64,000 nucleotides of DNA from Streptomyces griseomycini (GTDB lineage Bacteria > Actinomycetota > Actinomycetes > Streptomycetales > Streptomycetaceae). The translations under genes and the position numbers were made by a program. Positions 9,034-18,286 of this stretch are shown here, in pieces. The notes under the pieces were generated by a model. That model did no database searches. It was not told where the DNA came from and saw only the letters and a list, made by a program, of their open reading frames with translations. Position 1 is the stretch's first letter. Each line of letters begins with the position of its first letter. The stretch covers positions 227,707 through 291,706 of the forward strand of contig NZ_JACHJI010000003.1 in the NCBI RefSeq assembly GCF_014203535.1. The letters are read 5' to 3'.

Positions 9034-10506
9034 TCACTGCTTGCTCTTGAGGACCGCCTCCATCACGCTCTTGGCGATCGGCGCGGCGAGGCCGCCACCG
9101 GAGATGTCGCCGCGCACGGCGTCCTCGTCCTCGATCACGACCGCGACGGCCACCGGCGAGCTGCCGTCGTCGCCCTTGGCGTAGGAGATGAACCAGGCGT
9201 AGGGGTTCTCCTTGTTGTCCACGCCGTGCTGGGCGGTACCGGTCTTGCCGCCCACGGTGACGCCGGGGATGCGGGCGTTGCCGCCGGTGCCCTCCTCGAC
9301 GACCGTCTCCATCATCGACTGCAGGATCTGCGCGTTCTTCGCCGACATCGGCCTGCTCATCTCCTCCGGGTCCGTCTTCTCGATGGTGTCGAGGTTCGGG
9401 GCCTGGAGTTCGTCGACCATGTACGGCTTCATCAGCGTGCCGTTGTTGGCGATGGCGGCGGTGACCATGGCCATCTGCAGCGGGGTCGCGGCGGTGTTGA
9501 ACTGGCCGATGGAGGACAGGGCGACCTCCGAGGGGGCCATGTCCTCGGAGAAGACCGAGGCGCTGGAGCGGACCGGGGTGAACTGCTCCTCGGTGAAGCC
9601 GAACTTCTTGGCCATCTCCAGCATCTTGTCGTTGCCGATCTCGGAACCGACCTTGCCGAAGACGGTGTTGCAGGACACGCGCAGCGCCTCGCGCAGGGTG
9701 GCGTCCTCGCAGGGCAGGTCACCGTCGTTCTTCAGCTCGGTCCTGGTGCCGGTCATGATCCACGGCAGCGGCGTGTCGGTCCTCTCGTCCGCCGAGGTGT
9801 ACTTGCCGTACTCCAGCGCGGCCGCGGCGGTGACGACCTTGAAGGTGGACCCGGGCGGGTAGACCTCGCGCAGGGCCCGGTTGAGCATCGGGTCGTCGGG
9901 GTTGTTCTTCTTCTGGAGGTCCTTCCACGCCTTGGCGTCCGAGGCGTCGTCGCCGGCGATCGTGGACGGGTCGTAGGAGGGGAAGGAGGCCAGCGCGAGG
10001 ATCTTGCCGGTGGACGGCTCGATGGCGACGACGGAGCCCTTGCCCCCCTGTGCCTTCAGGCCGTTGTACGCGGCCTTCTGCGCGGCGGCGTTGAGCGTGG
10101 TGACGACGTTGCCGCCCTCCTTCTTCTTGCCCGTGAGCATGTCGAGCGTGTTGCGGAAGAAGAGGCGGTCGTCGTTGCCGGTGAGGATGCCGTCCTCGAT
10201 GGACTCCAGCTGGTTGGCGCCGAAGGCCTGCGAGACGAAGCCGGTGACCGGCGCCCACATGGCGCCGTTCTTGTAGGTGCGCTTGTACTTGAAGTCGCCC
10301 TCGGTGGTCGTGTGCCCGGTGATGGGCTCGCCGCCGACGATGATGTCGCCGCGCGGGGAGGCGTACCGCTCGATGGCGACGCGGCGGTTGTGCTCGTCGG
10401 TCCTCAGCTCGTCGGCCTGGACGTACTGCAGCCAGTTGTCCCGGATGAGCAGGGTGAGGACGAGCAGGCCACAGAAGATCGCGATCCGGCGCAGGGGCTT
10501 GTTCAC
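9034..10506 (-). CDS. pbpA: Class B penicillin-binding protein (PbpA type)
   Basis: A peptidoglycan DD-transpeptidase of 490 residues, anchored by an N-terminal helix (about residues 8-24). The transpeptidase domain carries S220-T-F-K223 (nucleophile and base), S278-C-N280 and K421-T-G423. It works with the adjacent RodA-type glycosyltransferase. GTG start at 10506 overlaps the rodA stop (GTGA), so the pair is translationally coupled and probably made in equal amounts. Likely a phosphorylation client of the neighbouring kinase by analogy with mycobacterial PbpA; not visible in sequence. Confidence 0.94.
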   Translation of the reverse strand: MNKPLRRIAIFCGLLVLTLLIRDNWLQYVQADELRTDEHNRRVAIERYASPRGDIIVGGEPITGHTTTEGDFKYKRTYKNGAMWAPVTGFVSQAFGANQLESIEDGILTGNDDRLFFRNTLDMLTGKKKEGGNVVTTLNAAAQKAAYNGLKAQGGKGSVVAIEPSTGKILALASFPSYDPSTIAGDDASDAKAWKDLQKKNNPDDPMLNRALREVYPPGSTFKVVTAAAALEYGKYTSADERTDTPLPWIMTGTRTELKNDGDLPCEDATLREALRVSCNTVFGKVGSEIGNDKMLEMAKKFGFTEEQFTPVRSSASVFSEDMAPSEVALSSIGQFNTAATPLQMAMVTAAIANNGTLMKPYMVDELQAPNLDTIEKTDPEEMSRPMSAKNAQILQSMMETVVEEGTGGNARIPGVTVGGKTGTAQHGVDNKENPYAWFISYAKGDDGSSPVAVAVVIEDEDAVRGDISGGGLAAPIAKSVMEAVLKSKQ

Positions 10507-11939
10507 GGGCGGACCACCTGGGTCATCTCGGCGTCGGGGTTGGCGGCGGGGGCGGGCGCCGGGCGTCGGGCGGTGTCACTGATCCTGATCAGGATGCCGA
10601 TCAGCGCCCAGTTGGCGATGACGGAGGAACCTCCGTACGCCAGGAACGGCATCGTCATGCCGGTCAGCGGGATCAGGCCCATGACGCCGCCGGCGACGAC
10701 GAAGACCTGGAGCGCGAAGGCGCCGGACAGGCCGATGGCGAGCAGCTTGCCGAACGGGTCGCGGGCGGCGAGGGCGGTGCGCACGCCGCGCTCCACGATC
10801 AGCGCGTACAGCAGGAGCAGCGCCATGACGCCGGCCAGGCCGAGCTCCTCGCCGAAGGTGGCGAGGATGAAGTCGGAGTTGGCGGCGAACCGGATGAGGT
10901 CGGAGTGGCCCTGGCCCCAGCCGGTGCCGAGGGTGCCGCCGGAGCCGAAGGCCCACAGGGCCTGCATGGCCTGCTCGGAGTGGCCGACGACGCCCTCGCG
11001 GGAGAGCGTGTACTCCCGCATCGGGTCGAGCCAGGCGTCGACGCGCTGCTGGATGTGCGGCTCGAAGGAGGCCACGCCGACGGCGCCGGCGGCGGACATC
11101 AGCAGACCGAAGACGATCCAGCTGGTCCGCTCGGTGGCGACGTACAGCATGATCACGAACATGCCGAAGAACAGCAGCGAGGTGCCGAGGTCGGTCTCGA
11201 AGACCAGGATGAGGATCGACATCGCCCAGACGGCGAGGATCGGGCCGAGGTCGCGGCCGCGCGGCAGGTACAGGCCCATGAAGCGGCGGCTGGCCAGCGC
11301 GAGCGCGTCGCGCTTCACCATCAGGTAGCCGGCGAAGAAGATCGCCAGGACGATCTTGGCGAACTCACCGGGCTGGATGGAGAAGGAACCGACCTGGATC
11401 CAGATCTTGGCGCCGTAGATGTTCCGGCCGAGGCCCGGCACCAGCGGGAGCAGCAGCAGGACCAGCGCGCCCAGCATGGAGATGTAGGTGTAGCGCTGCA
11501 GGACGCGGTGGTCCTTGAGGAAGAACAGCACGGCGACGAACAGGGCGATGCCCATCGCGGTGTACATGAGCTGCCGGGGCGCGGCCGTGCCCGCCTGCTT
11601 GATCGACTGCAGCAGCTCGGACTGGTCGAGCCGCCAGATGGCGACGAGCCCGAGCCCGTTGAGCAGGGTGGCCAGCGGCAGCAGCAGCGGGTCCGCGTAC
11701 GGGGCGAACTTCCGTACGACGAGGTGGCCGACGCCCGCCAGCAGGCCGAGGCCCAGGCCGTAGCTCAGCAGCCCGGCGGGTACCTCGTCGTTGAGGGCGA
11801 GTCCCACGTTGGCGTAGGCGAAGACCGGGATGACGACGGCGAAGACCAGGAGCGCGAGCTCGGTGTTGCGGCGGCTGGGCGCGCCGATCGCGCCGATCGT
11901 GGACGTGTGGTGCGTCGACGGATTGGTTGTACTGCTCAT
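10503..11939 (-). CDS. rodA: FtsW/RodA/SpoVE family peptidoglycan glycosyltransferase
   Basis: A SEDS-family lipid II polymerase of 478 residues, about ten or more membrane helices spread over residues 28-460, ending in a Pro/Ala-rich cytoplasmic tail. Family blocks are LVPGLGRNIYGAKIWIQVG, SIQPGEFAKI, the FETDLGTSLLFFGMF signature and GMTMPFLAYGGSS near the C-terminus. It is paired with pbpA as polymerase plus transpeptidase. Whether it serves elongation, division or spore wall cannot be told from sequence; operon position matches rodA of mycobacteria. Confidence 0.93.
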   Translation of the reverse strand: MSSTTNPSTHHTSTIGAIGAPSRRNTELALLVFAVVIPVFAYANVGLALNDEVPAGLLSYGLGLGLLAGVGHLVVRKFAPYADPLLLPLATLLNGLGLVAIWRLDQSELLQSIKQAGTAAPRQLMYTAMGIALFVAVLFFLKDHRVLQRYTYISMLGALVLLLLPLVPGLGRNIYGAKIWIQVGSFSIQPGEFAKIVLAIFFAGYLMVKRDALALASRRFMGLYLPRGRDLGPILAVWAMSILILVFETDLGTSLLFFGMFVIMLYVATERTSWIVFGLLMSAAGAVGVASFEPHIQQRVDAWLDPMREYTLSREGVVGHSEQAMQALWAFGSGGTLGTGWGQGHSDLIRFAANSDFILATFGEELGLAGVMALLLLYALIVERGVRTALAARDPFGKLLAIGLSGAFALQVFVVAGGVMGLIPLTGMTMPFLAYGGSSVIANWALIGILIRISDTARRPAPAPAANPDAEMTQVVRP

Positions 11940-11966
11940 CGTGTGACAGGGCCTCTCACGGCTTGC

Positions 11967-13511
11967 CTACTGCTGCTTACCGCACAGCGAGACGACCTTC
12001 TGCTCTTGTTCCGAGAGGCTGGGGCCGGGGTTGGAAGTGGGTGCGGTGGTGGACGGGGGCGTGGACTGCTGTGGAGCCTTCGTCGAGCCCGAGGGGTTCG
12101 GCGTCGGTGATGCCTTGGACGTGAAGGAGGCGGGAGTGGTTCCCGTGGTGCCCCCGGCCTCGCCCTCACCGGTCTTCGCGTTGTTCTCGCTCTCGGCGGC
12201 GCGCCGCTCCGCCTGCTTCCTGCACGCGGAGGCCTGGACGGACAGTTCCTCGATCTTCGCGCGGGCGCCCTCGAGGTCGCCCTCGGCGATGGTCGCCTCG
12301 ACCAGCTTCCGCTGGTAGGGCGGCAGGTACTTGAGTTCGATCTCGGGGTGGTCCTTGACCACCTCCGACAACGAGACCCAGGCCAGGTCCTGGCTGATGC
12401 CCCGGTACAGCGCGACGTGCTCGTCGTTGGTGCCGACGTAGTACTGCGTCTGCGTCCAGCGCCAGCCGCCGTACAGGCCGCCGCCGAGGACGGCGAGGGC
12501 GAGCAGGCCGTAGACGGACCGCTTGAGCCACCTGCGGTCCTTGCGGGGCTTGACGAAGTCGTCGTCGCCGTAGTCGAAGCCGTCGGTGGGGATGAAGCCG
12601 GTGATGTCGCCGCTGCCGGGCGGCCCGAACTCGCCGCCGCCGCCCTCCGGGCGCCGGCGGCCGAGACCGGAGGCGCGGCCGGCCGGGGTCTGCATGATGC
12701 CGTTGTCGTTCGGCTGGTTCTGGTTCTCGGCGACGGCGCCCACCACGACCGGGGTGTCGGACAGCTGCCCGGCGAGGGTGTCCCCGGTGTCGAGGTCCAG
12801 GACGTCGGCGACGATCACGGTGATGTTGTCGGGGCCGCCGCCGCGCAGTGCCAGCTCGATCAGGTTCTGCACGGTCTCCTGGGGGCCCTGGTAGCTGGCC
12901 AGGGCCTCCTCCAGGGTCTGGTGGGAGACCACGCCGGACAGTCCGTCGGAGCAGATCAGGTACCGGTCGCCGGCCCGGACCTCGCGGATGGACAGGTCGG
13001 GCTCGACGTGGTCGCCGCTGCCGAGGGCCCGCATGAGCAGGGACCGCTGGGGGTGGGTGGTCGCCTCCTCCTCGGTGATCCGGCCCTCGTCGACCAGGCG
13101 CTGCACCCAGGTGTGGTCCTGGGTGATCTGGGTGAGGACGCCGTCGCGCAGGAGGTAGGCGCGGGAGTCGCCGACGTGCACCATGCCGAGGCGCTGACCG
13201 GTCCACAGCAGGGCGGTCAGGGTGGTGCCCATGCCCTCGAGCTGGGGGTCCTCCTCGACCATCATGCGCAGCTGGTCGTTGGCCCGCTGGACGGCGGTGC
13301 CGAGCGAGGTGAGCAGGTCGGAGCCGGGGACGTCGTCGTCGAGGGCGACGATGGTGGAGATCGCCTCGGAGGAGGCGACCTCTCCGGCGGCGGCGCCGCC
13401 CATGCCGTCGGCGATGGCGAGCAGGCGCGGCCCGGCGTAACCGGAGTCCTCGTTGCCCTCCCGGATCATCCCCTTGTGCGATCCGGCGGCGAAGCGCAGG
13501 GACAGACTCAT
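11967..13511 (-). CDS. pstP: PP2C-family Ser/Thr phosphatase
   Basis: 514 residues from ATG 13511. The PP2C domain (about 1-240) has metal-site motifs REGNEDSGY, LLAIADGMGG, VHVGDSRAYLL, LICSDGLSG and GPDNITVIVAD. A variable linker and a membrane helix (about residue 330, SVYGLLALAVLGGGLYGGW) precede an extracytoplasmic part and a Ser/Thr/Pro-rich tail. It reverses phosphorylation by PknB-type kinases. A GTG at 13559 with GGAGG 9 bp upstream would add 16 residues and is a real alternative start. Located between rodA and fhaB, 27 bp from rodA. Confidence 0.92.
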   Translation of the reverse strand: MSLSLRFAAGSHKGMIREGNEDSGYAGPRLLAIADGMGGAAAGEVASSEAISTIVALDDDVPGSDLLTSLGTAVQRANDQLRMMVEEDPQLEGMGTTLTALLWTGQRLGMVHVGDSRAYLLRDGVLTQITQDHTWVQRLVDEGRITEEEATTHPQRSLLMRALGSGDHVEPDLSIREVRAGDRYLICSDGLSGVVSHQTLEEALASYQGPQETVQNLIELALRGGGPDNITVIVADVLDLDTGDTLAGQLSDTPVVVGAVAENQNQPNDNGIMQTPAGRASGLGRRRPEGGGGEFGPPGSGDITGFIPTDGFDYGDDDFVKPRKDRRWLKRSVYGLLALAVLGGGLYGGWRWTQTQYYVGTNDEHVALYRGISQDLAWVSLSEVVKDHPEIELKYLPPYQRKLVEATIAEGDLEGARAKIEELSVQASACRKQAERRAAESENNAKTGEGEAGGTTGTTPASFTSKASPTPNPSGSTKAPQQSTPPSTTAPTSNPGPSLSEQEQKVVSLCGKQQ

Positions 13512-13643
13512 GCGCACCTCGCCCGTCGGCTCCGGGTACAGCCGGTCGTGTCGAGCCACACTGCCCACCCTCCGGTCGGGAGCGCGCCGGGACCCTGGCG
13601 GGGGACCCCCACTGCGTGCTCGCTCCGCTCGCTCATTGTCGTA

Positions 13644-14150
13644 CTACTTCCGCAGCTCGATGACGGTCTTGCCGATGCGGATCGGCGCACCCAGCGCGAT
13701 CGGTGTGGGGGTCGTCAGCCGGGTCCGGTCCAGGTAGGTGCCGTTCGTGGAGCCCAGGTCCTCGACGATCCACTGGCCGTCGCGGTCCGGGTAGATCCTG
13801 GCATGGCGGCTGGAGGCGTAGTCGTCGTCCAGCACGATGGTGCTGTCGTGCGCCCGGCCCAGGGTGATGGTCTGGCCCTGGAGCGCGACGGTGGTGCCGG
13901 TGAGGGTTCCTTCGGTCACGACCAGCTTGGTGGGGGTGTTCCGGCCGCGGCGGCCGCCGGACTGCTGGCGCTGCGGCGGAGGCGCCTGCCGGGCGGCCTG
14001 CTGCGGCCGGCCGGCGTCCCGTCGTGATCCGCGCTGGGTGACGCGGGTCCCGAACAGGTCACTCCGGATGACCTGCACGGCCACGATCACGAACAGCCAC
14101 AGAACGGCCAGGAACCCCAGCCGCATGACCGTGAGGGTCAGCTCTGACAT
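13644..14150 (-). CDS. fhaB: FHA-domain membrane protein FhaB
   Basis: 168 residues: one N-terminal membrane helix (about 9-27), an Arg/Gln/Pro linker and a C-terminal FHA domain (about 75-168). The domain has LGR, DYASSRHARI and EDLGSTNGTYLD, the phosphothreonine-binding loops. In homologues it is the substrate and reader of PknB-type kinases and recruits phosphorylated wall-synthesis proteins. It is 10 bp from fhaA. A 132-bp gap to pstP contains GGGGGACCCCC and a GCTCGCTCCGCTCGC motif that recurs in Streptomyces genomes. Confidence 0.93.
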   Translation of the reverse strand: MSELTLTVMRLGFLAVLWLFVIVAVQVIRSDLFGTRVTQRGSRRDAGRPQQAARQAPPPQRQQSGGRRGRNTPTKLVVTEGTLTGTTVALQGQTITLGRAHDSTIVLDDDYASSRHARIYPDRDGQWIVEDLGSTNGTYLDRTRLTTPTPIALGAPIRIGKTVIELRK

Positions 14151-14160
14151 TGCCCCCGCT

Positions 14161-15015
14161 TCACCCTTCGGCTTGCCTATAGATAACGGTGGTGCTGCCC
14201 ACGACGATCCGCGAGCCGTCGCGGAGCGTAGCGCGGGTGGTGTGCTGCCCGTCCACCACGATGCCGTTGGTGGATCCGAGATCCTGGATCGTCGAGGGCG
14301 TTCCGGTCCGGATCTCGCAGTGCCGGCGGGAGACGCCGGGGTCGTCGATCCGCACGTCGGCGTCGGTGCTGCGGCCCAGCACCAGCGTGGCGCGGGAGAT
14401 CTGGTGGCGGGTGCCGTTGATCTCGATCCAGTAGCGCGCGCGCCCGGTGGGGGCGGGCGCGGCGGGGGGCCGCTGGCCGCCCGCGGGCTGCGGGTAACCG
14501 TAACCGCCGCGGCCCCCGGGCGGCGGCGCGGACGGCATGGGCGGGGCGCCCGCGGGGGCGGCCGGCGGGTAGCCGTAGCCGCCGGCGCGGCCGGCCGGCG
14601 GGGCGCCGACGGGACCCGCGGGGCCGGGCGACTGGCTGCTGGAGGAGGCGAGCGTACGGCTGCGCACCCGGTACAGGCCGGTGTCGAGGTCCTCGGCCTT
14701 CTCCAGGTGGACCTTGATGGGACCCATGAAGGTGTAGCGCTGCTGCTTGGCGTAGTCGCGCACCATGCCGGCCAGCTCGTCGCCGAGCTGGCCGGAGTAC
14801 GGGCTGAGCCGCTCGAAGTCCGGGGTGCTCAGCTCGACGATGAAGTCGTTGGGGACGACGGTGCGGTCGCGGTTCCAGATGGTGGCGTTGTTGTCGCACT
14901 CCCGCTGGAGCGCTCCCGCGATCTCCACGGGCTGCACCTCGGACTTGAACACCTTGGCGAAGGTGCCGTTGACCAGACCTTCGAGACGCTGCTCGAACTT
15001 CTTCAGGACTCCCAT
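14161..15015 (-). CDS. fhaA: FhaA: DUF3662 plus FHA domain protein
   Basis: 284 residues, first gene of the operon. The N-terminal DUF3662 domain (about 1-120) starts MGVLKKFEQRLEGLVNGTFAKVFKSEV. A Gly/Pro/Tyr-rich low-complexity linker follows (about 130-190), then a C-terminal FHA domain with LGRSTDADVRIDDPGVSRRHCEI and DLGSTNGIVVDG. In mycobacteria FhaA binds a phosphorylated MviN pseudokinase domain and tunes lipid II flipping. The ATG at 15015 has a clear ribosome site (GGAGG). No membrane helix. Confidence 0.94.
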   Translation of the reverse strand: MGVLKKFEQRLEGLVNGTFAKVFKSEVQPVEIAGALQRECDNNATIWNRDRTVVPNDFIVELSTPDFERLSPYSGQLGDELAGMVRDYAKQQRYTFMGPIKVHLEKAEDLDTGLYRVRSRTLASSSSQSPGPAGPVGAPPAGRAGGYGYPPAAPAGAPPMPSAPPPGGRGGYGYPQPAGGQRPPAAPAPTGRARYWIEINGTRHQISRATLVLGRSTDADVRIDDPGVSRRHCEIRTGTPSTIQDLGSTNGIVVDGQHTTRATLRDGSRIVVGSTTVIYRQAEG

Positions 15016-15552
15016 GGGGCACCTCCTCCGTCGCTGCCGTCCTGTGTACTGCCCCGTGCACCGTGTCGTGCACCGTTTACCTGGTACTGCTTACTGATCG
15101 TATCCACGCGCCGCCCGATCGGCTGGTTCCCCCTGTCCGCCCCGTCGACGGGTGTCGACGCCTGACGAGGTTCCCTCCGGGACTCCTCTTCGAACTCCTT
15201 CGGCCGTGCTGGTGCGCGTCGTTCTGCCATGGATCGTAGAGGGGGCCACAGACCAGTGTCCCGCACCCGGCTGTGGACTCCGTCCGGCTCCCGGGGAGAC
15301 GAGGGCCACCGGTACGAGGTTGATACGAGATGAAGTTCCGGCCGGTACGCGAGCGGGGGCGGCACCCGCCCCCGGCCGGCCGGGACGAGGGCGGGCCGGG
15401 GGCGGGGCCGGCGGGCCCGGGGGCGCTGCTCAGGGCAGGTGGGGGCGGGGGCCGGGGAAAGGGATGTGAATCCACCCTGGCCGGCGTGCTAATGTTCTGG
15501 ATGTCGGAAGGCGCCGGGCCCCAAGGGGGCGGGGCTCGAGGACACACCCAAT
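15016..15552. other. Intergenic region fhaA / tRNA-Leu
   Basis: 537 bp without a convincing gene. The fhaA promoter should be here. A direct repeat CGTGCACCGT at 15055-15064 and 15067-15076 (12-bp period) lies about 40-60 bp upstream of fhaA. A second element, two GTCGAC copies at 15144-15149 and 15154-15159, follows. The right half (about 15350-15460) is extremely G/C-rich and featureless. A candidate tRNA promoter is listed separately. Confidence 0.45.
15466..15495 (+). promoter_or_regulatory. Candidate promoter for tRNA-Leu
   Basis: GTGAAT at 15466-15471 (three matches to TTGACA) and TAATGT at 15490-15495, spaced 18 bp, 58 bp before the mature tRNA. The -10 hexamer is unusually AT-rich for this DNA; the -35 is poor. 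Confidence 0.35.
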
Positions 15553-15636
15553 GCGCGGGTGGCGGAATAGGCAGACGCGCTGGATTCAGGTTCCAGTGCC
15601 CGCAAGGGCGTGGGGGTTCAACTCCCCCCTCGCGCA
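15553..15636 (+). tRNA. tRNA-Leu (anticodon CAG)
   Basis: 84 nt without encoded CCA. The acceptor stem GCGCGGG (15553-15559) pairs with CTCGCGC (15629-15635), discriminator A at 15636. The anticodon arm CTGGA-TTCAGGT-TCCAG puts CAG at 15587-15589, reading CUG, a major leucine codon in this genome. A long variable arm (GCCCGCAAGGGC type) marks it as class II. The T arm is GGGGGTTCAACTCCCCC. Mycobacteria also have a leucine tRNA just beyond fhaA. Confidence 0.96.
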
Positions 15637-15644
15637 CACCGTCG

Positions 15645-15675
15645 GACGGGCGGCATCCATCGGATGCCGCCCGTT
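15645..15675 (+). terminator. Terminator after tRNA-Leu
   Basis: A perfect 13-bp stem (15646-15658 with 15662-15674, arm ACGGGCGGCATCC) and a 3-nt loop, ending in TTCC. It starts 9 bp after the tRNA. Confidence 0.8.
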
Positions 15676-15750
15676 CCGCATGTCCGGGGCGGGAGTGACG
15701 GCCGTCGCTGTGAGGAACATCTCATGATCGTTTTTGCCGCCGGGGGCGGT

Positions 15751-15814
15751 GAGGACCGCCGAGGGCCGGTGAGGACCCTCGAGGATCGGCGAGGACCCTC
15801 GAGGATCGGCGAGG
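15751..15814. repeat. Tandem 20-bp repeats downstream of the ABC permease gene
   Basis: Two exact copies of a 20-bp unit (15771-15790 and 15791-15810, beginning GAGGACCCTC), a diverged copy at 15751-15770 and a partial start at 15811-15814. Each unit contains CCTCGAGG, so the array can also fold as hairpins. It lies just past the 3' end of the permease gene, where it may work as terminator; copy number may vary between strains. Confidence 0.7.
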
Positions 15815-15832
15815 GGCGTCCGGGAGAGACCG

Positions 15833-18286
15833 TCACTCCCGTACGCCGGCCGACTCCACCGCGCGGCGCCGCAGGGCGAGAGCGGCGGGGACGACGGCGG
15901 ACACCACGGCGAGCAGGGCGCAGGCGGCCGTGACGACGCCGAGCTCCGCCCAGGGCGGCGCGAGGACGGCCGGAGCCGACAGCAGATCCAGCGCGGCCCA
16001 CATCCCGGCCAGGTTGAGCCCGGCGACCAGGAGGCCCAGCAGCCCGCCGACCGCGACCACCGTCAGGGCCTCGGCCCCGACCAGCCGCAGCACCTGTCCG
16101 CGGGTGGCCCCGGCCAGCCGCAGCACGGCCAGGTCGCGCACCCGGTCGGAGGTCGCCATGACCATCGTGTTCACCAGGGAGATCCCGGTGTACAGCAGGG
16201 CGATGCCGAGCACCAGCAGGAAGCCGAGCCGGGCCGTGCGGTCGGTCCCGGGCGAGGCGGCCGCGACCCACCGGTCCCGGGTGAGCACCTCCCCGCCGGC
16301 GGAACGCACCGCCTCGCGCAGCCCGGCGGCCACGGCACCGGCGTCGGCCCCGTCCGCGAGCGCGACGTCGACCCGGTCGACGGCCGCGCCGGGAGCGTTG
16401 GCCGGGGTGACGTAGACGCCGTTGTCACCGGTGCCGGTGGTCATGACCGCGGCGATCCGCAGCGTCTTCTCCGTGCCGTCGCCGAGCCACACACGCACCC
16501 GCTCCCCCACGGTGTGCCGCTCCCACTCCTCGTTGACGATGATCGAGCCGTCGTCGAGGTCGGCCACCCGGCCGGCGGCCAGCGGCAGGCGCGTGGTGGC
16601 CGCCAGCGCCCGGGGCCCGGCGGCACGGGCCTCGGACCTGACGAGGGCCACACCCTCCTCGAGGACATACACGGCGCTCGTCGCGGTCGCGGACACCTCG
16701 GCGCCGGGCACGGCGCGCAGCCCGTCGAGCGTCCGCGCGTCGAATCCCGTGCCGCCCGGGGCGGTGACGACGAAGGCGGCGGCGGTCCGCTCCCGCGTCT
16801 CGGCCGCCTTCGCCTCGTCCAGCGTCGCGGTGGCGCCCTGCAGGGAGCCCGTGAGGGCGACCGTGACCAGGACCGGGGCCGCGACCGAGGCGGTGCGGCG
16901 CACCCCCGCGGCGGCGTTCTCCCGGACCAGCATGCCGCCGGCGCCCGGCAGCCGGGCGGGCAGCCAGGCGAGCAGCCGGGTCAGCGGGCGCACCACGACC
17001 GGCGCGAGCAGCGCGACCGCGGTGATCAGCAGCATCGGCCGGCTCACGTACGTCTTGCGCTGCAGCAGGTCGCCCGGGTCACCGGCCAGCGCGGTGCCGA
17101 GGGTCACCACGGCGGTCAGCAGCAGGCCCGCGCCGAACAGCAGGCGGCCCCGGGGCATCGCCCCGGTGTCCGCCGACGCCTCGCGCAGCGCCTGGGCGGG
17201 CCCGGTCCGGCCCGCCCGCCAGGAGGCGGCCACCGCGCCGCACAGGGCGACGAGCAGGCCCGTCCAGAAGGCCGCGTGGTACGGCCAGGTGTGGTCGCCG
17301 ACGGTGAACCAGGACGGTGCCAGGCCGCCGTCGACCACCCGCTCGACCAGTACCGGAGCGCCGTGGGCGCCGAGCACGCAGCCGGCGGCCGACGCGAGGA
17401 CACCGACCAGCGCGGCCTCGGCGAACACCGTCCGGCGGATCTGGCCGGGCGTGGCGCCGGCGGTGCGCAGCAGGCCGAACTCGCGGCGCCGCTGGGCGAC
17501 GGCGAAGGCGAAGGTGGAGGCCACCACGAACACCGACACGAAGGCGGTGACGCCGCCGGCCGTGCCGAACAGGGCGTTCATCGCGGTCAGCGCCTCGACG
17601 TCCCGGTCGGGGTCGGCTTCGGCGTACCGGCGCGCGCTCCCGGTCAGCACCTCGGCGCCGCTGCCGCGCACCGCGTCCCGTACGTCCGCCGGGTCGGCGT
17701 CGACCACCAGCTGGACGGAGACGGGGGACAGCCGGGCCGCCTGCGCGTCGGTGTAGAAGACGGCGTGCTCGAAACCGCGGTCGGCGACGGTGCCGACGAC
17801 CCGCACGGTGCCGCGGTCGGTGCGCACGCTCCGGCCGGGCTCCGCCCAGTCGCCGGTGATCACGACCTCGCCGGCGGCGCGGGGGGCACGTCCCGCCTCG
17901 ATCTCGTACGGGGCGAACGCGGCCGTGGACCAGGGGTGGCCCACCAGATCACCCGGCCCGCCCGCCGCCCGTACGGCGAAGGACCGGTCCGGCACGACGG
18001 CGCCGAGCCGCTCCAGCTCCGCGACGGTCGCGGCGGGCACGGCCCGCGGCCGGGCGAGCTTCTGCGTGCGGTCGCCGATCGGGGTCGGCACGCGCAGGGT
18101 GTCCTGCCCCTTGACCACGACCGGCGCGGCCGCGAACCGCTCCGGACGCCGCTCGGGCGCGTCCAGCGAGGAGGCGAGGACCAGGCCCATGACGGCGAGC
18201 AGCGCGACGCCCAGCGCCAGGGCGACGAAGCTGCCGGCGAAGGTGACCCGGCGGGTGCGCAGGGTGCGCAGGGCGACGCTCAGCAC
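15833..18286 (-). CDS. ABC transporter permease, FtsX/MacB type with two FtsX domains
   Basis: 817 residues. An N-terminal helix (about 15-38) is followed by a large extracytoplasmic domain. A three-helix FtsX block (from about 245), a central hydrophobic stretch, a second extracytoplasmic domain and a second FtsX block (about 690-800, LGIALLYTGISLVNTMVMATSDRVRDLAVLRLAGATRGQV) complete it. This layout fits exporters of peptides, lipoproteins or hydrophobic drugs rather than importers. GTG start at 18286 overlaps the ATPase stop by 7 bp. Substrate unknown. A TCS lies divergently next door. Confidence 0.9.
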   Translation of the reverse strand: MLSVALRTLRTRRVTFAGSFVALALGVALLAVMGLVLASSLDAPERRPERFAAAPVVVKGQDTLRVPTPIGDRTQKLARPRAVPAATVAELERLGAVVPDRSFAVRAAGGPGDLVGHPWSTAAFAPYEIEAGRAPRAAGEVVITGDWAEPGRSVRTDRGTVRVVGTVADRGFEHAVFYTDAQAARLSPVSVQLVVDADPADVRDAVRGSGAEVLTGSARRYAEADPDRDVEALTAMNALFGTAGGVTAFVSVFVVASTFAFAVAQRRREFGLLRTAGATPGQIRRTVFAEAALVGVLASAAGCVLGAHGAPVLVERVVDGGLAPSWFTVGDHTWPYHAAFWTGLLVALCGAVAASWRAGRTGPAQALREASADTGAMPRGRLLFGAGLLLTAVVTLGTALAGDPGDLLQRKTYVSRPMLLITAVALLAPVVVRPLTRLLAWLPARLPGAGGMLVRENAAAGVRRTASVAAPVLVTVALTGSLQGATATLDEAKAAETRERTAAAFVVTAPGGTGFDARTLDGLRAVPGAEVSATATSAVYVLEEGVALVRSEARAAGPRALAATTRLPLAAGRVADLDDGSIIVNEEWERHTVGERVRVWLGDGTEKTLRIAAVMTTGTGDNGVYVTPANAPGAAVDRVDVALADGADAGAVAAGLREAVRSAGGEVLTRDRWVAAASPGTDRTARLGFLLVLGIALLYTGISLVNTMVMATSDRVRDLAVLRLAGATRGQVLRLVGAEALTVVAVGGLLGLLVAGLNLAGMWAALDLLSAPAVLAPPWAELGVVTAACALLAVVSAVVPAALALRRRAVESAGVRE

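Noticed and set aside
9226..11328. 700-codon plus-strand frame across pbpA and rodA
   Set aside because: Antisense shadow covering the ends of two well-supported overlapping genes; no homology recognisable.
12348..14027. 559-codon plus-strand frame across pstP and fhaB
   Set aside because: Antisense shadow spanning the gap between two real genes; composition unlike protein.
15553..15814. tRNA-Leu with downstream repeats as integration site of a mobile element
   Set aside because: No integrase, no duplicated tRNA 3' end and normal core genes on both sides.
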